Assembly (NCBI GenBank): GCA_002633005.1
Contig: NMRA01000118.1
Location: forward strand, 105,835-169,834
Source of the DNA: Phoronis australis
Taxonomy: Eukaryota; Phoronida; Phoronidae
Reading direction: 5' to 3'
DNA: 64,000 nucleotides
Within the stretch, counting starts at the first letter, position 1. Every line of letters starts with the position of its first letter. The position numbers and the translations under genes were made by a program. Under the pieces are notes generated by a model. The model was given only the letters and a program-made list of their open reading frames with translations. It searched no databases and was not told the DNA's origin. Of the stretch, positions 59,082-64,000 are shown piece after piece.

Positions 59082-59190
59082 TAAACATGGGCGGCGCACC
59101 ATAGGGGCTGGGGGCTATAGCCCCCCACTTTTTTCAGTGCTGCACTGCCCATGGACTATGGGCGGTGAACCACGTCGGGGGCTATAAAAA
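59082..59190 (-). repeat. Short GC-rich hairpin repeat, copy 3, inverted
   Basis: Inverted relative to the other two: CATGGGCGGCGCACC, GGGGGCTATAGCCCCCCAC, then TTTTTTCAGTGCTGCACTG and CCCATGGACTATGGGCGG. It is the most complete copy, with CATGGGCGG and related sequence at both ends. Confidence 0.75.
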
Positions 59191-62100
59191 CGGACATTCA
59201 ACGAAAAATAAAATGTGATCAACAAAAAATTGGATGACAATAACAGATAATACTTAAAAGCATTGACAACAGCACATCACTCGGGCAACTTTCCATGTCT
59301 AGTGTAAACCCGGCGAAAGCTGATTGATTCCCTAACACTATCTGGTACCCGTGCGAAATTTATAATTAGAATACCCCAGTCTCGCCATTTAGCCAATGAA
59401 ATGCTTTCTACGCAAACACCAGACTTTATGAAACAGGATGTACAGTACACTAGGCTGCCACTCTTATAGGCACCAATCAAGTATTCTTTCTTTGAAGGCA
59501 ATGATAGAACATTTGTGAAATCACACAATATTCCAAAGCTATTATACCTATGTAATAGTTTTTCACTGATTATACAGCACAATCATCAGCAATCCATAAA
59601 TTGTCTGATTACTACACATGATAGAAATAACACAAATTTGTATTTTTAAACTAAATTAGTCCTTGAAATTGAAACGCCTTCGACATCTAAGGAAACAATT
59701 CGGCAGTCATCGCTAATTCTTGCGTGACTCTGATCTTTGCCAAAACTTTGACATCCAGTGAAGCTTTTAAAAATCGGATATAAGCGGAGTTAGGCGAACT
59801 CTCGACTTATCTTAGGGATGCATGCACAAAGTAAAGCAACTGTACCGCGCAACTTTCTCCGTGTTAAGCGGGAATCTGATCTGTGTATGCAACATTTTAC
59901 ACCTGGCACAATATCGCTCAGCCTGATTTTTCGTAACAGAAGCAGTGAACACAAAGCAAATGACAAAGGAAGTATTTATAATAACGGTTCTCCCAAGTAA
60001 ACATAAGCTAAAGGGAAAATCAAAAAACCTGCAACACAATTAGTGGCTCAAAATCCCCTAGGTGACGCTATTAAAAAAGCGTAAAAGTTACTTTTAGGAA
60101 AATGTACTGCTTTCCGGTTGTCGCCAGAGACCCTTAGCCCACAAATGCTTTATTCCTGATGACCTAAACTACGTCGATGCAAAGAATGACTCAGCGCCGC
60201 ATATATACATGTACAAGTGCGTGTATGCTCAAGCAACAATAGCCATCAGCCACACACACGAGTCCCCTCAGGGTACTTTTCCGGATATCTGTACGTCATG
60301 GGTTCCATCGCATTCTCATCAATGCAGAGTTGTCGTGTACCTGTCATGAAACGCAGTCAATCTCTGCCTCCAAGCCCGTGGTTTAATTTCTATTTTCTAC
60401 TAGGTGCATCATTGTCATTATCACACACTCAATATAGTCAAATTCAAAATCGAAAAATTGAAAACAGTTCACGAATTGTTATGGCTATAGTGTGAAAAGA
60501 TACCGGATTAACCCGGTTTTGCGCCCAGGGTGTTTAAAACGGAAAGAAAAATACCAGGAGTGGGCGTTAGTCGAGCAAGGAGACTTAAAAGTGTATGTTT
60601 TAAAAGTCGAAGGACATAAACGCTAACTGCTAACAACTAGGGAGTTGCATTTAAATGTAACTCACTTCACAAGCAACTTTTAATACTAAAATAGGCAAAA
60701 AGACAACTACAATGTTTGGGGTTTACAAGTAAGCGAGTTGTTTGCCTTTTGGGTTTCTGAAATGGACATCTGCAAAACTGGTAAGTCTAAATTATACAAA
60801 TTGATGATGAGAATAGCATACCCGTTTATTGCAAATTAGGAAAACCAGGAGTAGTCTCAAGTCGACCATGGTATTTAACCCAGATAACTACGGTAAATGC
60901 TTGTAGATCGCAGCTTGCACACAGTTCCCATTAGCCAATTGAAAAACAGTGTAATCATTCGTGATTGCACGTCGCTTTTCACTTCATATTTTGTTATAAA
61001 ATCTTCATTCAGCCTGGTTTTGTGGAACTCCACAAGGCAGAAAATGTAAGAAATGCAAACACATCAATGTCACTACCAACAAGAACGTAGCTGATTACCA
61101 CATGCTGTAGTTACTCTCTTGGGCTTGTACAACAAGCAGTGGTTTGAAATAAACATCAGTACATGTCAATAACTTCTTACACCCAACACTCTGACAACAA
61201 ATAGTTTCGTTTCAAAGCTGCTGTTCATTCTTATGAAGCCGAAGTGCGTACTGATAACCCCGGTAGTAAGACGGTAGCGGTGTAGTGACTGACTGCCCAG
61301 GTTGAGACGATGGTGGCTACGTGAAGGACGCCAGTGATACGGCAGACAATACTGGTTGACTTGAATAAGGTGATGAGGTTAAGAAGACGAAACCCCTGCT
61401 GTTGCTGTAGCAGAAGCCTGTCTCGATCTGGTCAAATCTGTTGTCTTTCGCTGAATATGGAATGAAAAAACGAACGTTGCAAATGACGCTTCTTTCAATA
61501 CTTCTAACACTCCTTACAAGTTCTTTCAAAGTATAATTGTCGAGTTAACTTAATTGGCTGCAACAACAACATATTTTCCAGATCACACAGATGGTACCTG
61601 GGGCATTAAAACAGAAAATACTGAATATGAGTTGTTGAGAGACAAAAAATAGCAGCTGAAGTGTGGAAATATGTGCAATTTAACCAAATAAATTAATGCA
61701 TTAACCACAGAGGCAGGTGACCATCATGTATATTAATTTTCTGTTTGTGGCAATTACCACTGAAAAGGCAGAACACTTCTGTCTTGGCACCAGAGACCAT
61801 AGAACTGGACACAGTGCAAAAAAATGTGAGTAGCGGCAGAAACATAGATTATTTGAAAATCCAATTTGTAAATATAATAAAACAAGACCATAAACTTAAC
61901 AATAACAAAAAGAAGGTTGGAAAGAGAAAATTAATGGCCAATAGTATGAAGACAATATAGATGTAAACAAGAAGAGTAGACAGGGGCGAACAAAAGACCA
62001 GGTGTGATGCTCACCGAGAGGATCACTCCATGGAAGAGGTATATAGGACGTGTTCGGCACAGAATGGTGAGGCTTTCGTGACCAATTTTCTGTACGGAAG

Positions 62101-62492
62101 GATGATTTTCTGAAAAAATCCTTATGAAAGGGCACCACAAAATATGAAACAACCATGGCAAAATGTAACCAAAGTTTTCAGAAAATTTTAGATACAAAAT
62201 AATGAAGAAAAGTTTTTAAGTTCTGTCGCAGAAAAAATTTTGTTTCACATTCAGACCCCCCTCCCACCTAGGACATGACCGAATAAAAATACGACGCTGG
62301 TACGCACATAATTCTGTCCTTCACATCTCTATAGGTATACCCGCGACATTACACTTCGACCAGTCAGCGGTGTTACAACATGAAAGAGGAAGACGACCTT
62401 GTATTCAAATATATAGTTTCCTAGATTCAACTAATCTGATTTCACCAATATCACAAAAATAAAATGATGTCACGTCAATAATTCAACGTTAC
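59191..62492. other. Non-coding stretch
   Basis: No coding region, RNA gene or clear repeat recognised in about 3.3 kb. Reading frames at 59277-59582 and 61317-61529 have no recognisable features. Confidence 0.45.
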
Positions 62493-63005
62493 CTTGCAAA
62501 TAGGAACCACATGCTTACGTCCACAATGATCGCAATCACAGGGATAAGCAGCACGACAGAGCGCCTAGTTCGAATTTGAAGGCAATTACTTCATTTCCGG
62601 CTAATAAAACTAGGAAATAGAATTCGTACAGCGGAAATATTTGATGACATCAAGATTGCTTACCATTTTATAAGTCCGGCGCTCAGTTGAACCACTGAAG
62701 CATGTTTTCTCGCAATGCTTCGAACATTTTCGGCTTCGGCAGGCTAAGGATTGATCCACGGACAGGTGACATCTCTCACACACGAGTTTGGCACAAATTT
62801 GCTCCATTTGGTGGCCAAATCTTGATTTTTCGAGAGCGGGTATAGTTTTACTCCATCCCTGTGAGACTTTGAACACTTGGCGCATCGTATTGCTACACAC
62901 TTGTTCAACATCGCAAATGATCACGCACTGATCTGAACAACGCATACCACAGTTAATATCTGTCTGCCAACTCCAGTGTAATCTTCCCGTGACGTAAGAG
63001 ATCAT
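62493..63005 (-). CDS. Candidate Cys-rich protein, two exons, partial
   Basis: Exon a, 62664-63005 (114 codons from an ATG): Cys-dense, with NCGMRCSDQCVIICDVEQVC and LVCERCHLSVDQSLACRSRK then CSKHCEKTCFSG; donor AATG|GTAAGC. Exon b, 62493-62564 (24 codons): ALCRAAYPCDCDHCGRKHVV then PICK; acceptor CGAACTAG, donor CAAG|GTAACG. The 99-nt intron is phase 0, and both exons keep the same Cys-rich character in one joined frame, which supports the pairing. Cys spacing hints at a zinc-binding or disulfide-rich module. I recognise no family and find no later exon. Confidence 0.3.
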
Positions 63006-64000
63006 GTAAGAAATTTCCTCGCGCGTTTTACAAAATTGCCATTTATGGCTTAATTAAAGCTAATTACTGACTACAGTGTAATGCAACCTTTATTTGTTAA
63101 TAATTGTCAACATCTTTCAACATCAAAATGACCTTGATGTGCAAATTAAAATTTAACGCAACCTATGAAAATACAGTTTCAGTACCACCCCTTACAGACG
63201 TCTTATTTAGTTGTTCTCAAGGTAGAATGCCACCCAAAAAACAACCTATTTTGTATCAATTTAGATCGAGTAGTTCAACTCGATAACGGCATGTTCGGTT
63301 GCGTTACCTGACACCTGACGACAGACGGAGATGTTGAAATTATCCAATGACGTCATTGGTTTCACACGCAGTCTGTTCAGCAGTCCACAACACGGGTTAC
63401 TGGTGTCAGCTTATCGCTTGAATTCATCGTTTAACACCAATAAATCACCAAACTTCGATATAATATCCTTAAAAATACACAGAATTCTTATAAAAACGTG
63501 TTGTTTTATTTCGCTGTTACGGATTTGCTGGTACTTGGTCACACCGTAGACTACAAAGTTCTTCAGGCCAATTTACCAGGAGTTTTGGGGTCTGTTCGGA
63601 GATAGTTCCGAAGTATTCTTCCGTGAAATACAGCCAGGAGAACCTAGATCTGTGTTGTTTAGACTTGTGATTTTTTTAGTTCTAAACACACAAAATGCTT
63701 GTTATTCCGGCCAGTGGTTCGGAACCCGATCAGGCCAGTCGCGGCCGCCGGAACTGCCACGAACATAAACCAGCTTGAGTTGGAAACTAAACCTCCAGTC
63801 ACGAAAAGACTATAACAGTGAGCCAAAGAAATAATGTGCACGTAATTATATATGTGAATTAACCACGAAACTGAAAATCTACTTACTTGTCGGTTGCCAC
63901 GAAGTCGGGTTCGCCTTCCACAGACCGTCAGGGCAAAGGTTGTACAGCAACAATGATTTGAATAGTGTACTTGAATTTCTAACAAAGATTCCCCTAACAT
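63006..64000. other. Window end, no gene confirmed
   Basis: A minus-strand frame runs off the window at 64000. It could be an exon ending at about 63893 with donor ACAA|GTAAGTAG, but it shows no domain. Otherwise nothing recognised. Confidence 0.3.

Noticed and set aside
1-64000. tRNA, rRNA or snRNA genes
   Set aside because: I found no A/B-box pairs with a cloverleaf, no rRNA-like blocks and no snRNA cores by eye; a covariance-model search would be decisive.

Overview
The window looks like nuclear DNA from an intron-rich invertebrate animal. The evidence is one long spliced gene with canonical GT-AG introns, low coding density, AT-rich non-coding DNA, and remnants of several retroelement classes. 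The main gene's exon sizes and intron phases resemble those I recall for vertebrate SLC6 genes, and the Ty3/gypsy remnant has protease followed directly by integrase. Both fit a slowly evolving deuterostome invertebrate (lancelet, hemichordate or echinoderm grade), but phylum cannot be fixed from sequence alone. There is one assembly gap (35281-35560) and one isolated N (26614).

Layout. (1) 1-9627: non-coding, with copies of dispersed repeats. (2) 9628-33706, minus strand: a complete 13-exon gene for a sodium/chloride-dependent catecholamine (dopamine/noradrenaline-type) transporter of family SLC6, 670 residues. All exon joins keep frame; 11 introns are GT-AG and the last is GC-AG. Its introns hold a THAP-domain fragment, tandem and dispersed repeats, a perfect 51-nt palindrome just upstream of exon 4, and a 390-nt polypyrimidine tract. 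(3) 33.7-35.2 kb: upstream DNA with a foldback repeat, then the gap. (4) 38.2-41.7 kb: a diverged segmental duplication flanking an AT-rich stretch with a decayed L1-like LINE on the minus strand. (5) 42.4-47.0 kb: microsatellite, a decayed tyrosine-recombinase fragment followed by a T-rich tract, and direct repeats. (6) 47.4-47.97 kb, minus: a 5' part of a Penelope-like reverse transcriptase, next to a 168-bp two-copy tandem repeat. (7) 47996-49999, minus: a long intact reading frame for a Cys-rich, heavily sequon-bearing protein with a glycosyltransferase-like Asp-Asp motif, probably the last exon of a secretory-pathway gene. (8) 51.3-53.6 kb, plus: a broken intronless copy of an uncharacterised invertebrate family with PIN/FEN-nuclease-like motifs. 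(9) 53.65-55.97 kb, plus: a 5' LTR-like region and a truncated Ty3/gypsy pol. (10) 56-64 kb: mostly unannotated; a pair of Cys-rich candidate exons lies at 62.5-63.0 kb, minus.

No operon-like organisation is expected or seen. The genes that appear functional are the SLC6 transporter (synaptic or plasma-membrane monoamine reuptake) and the secretory-pathway reading frame at 48-50 kb; most of the rest is mobile-element debris.
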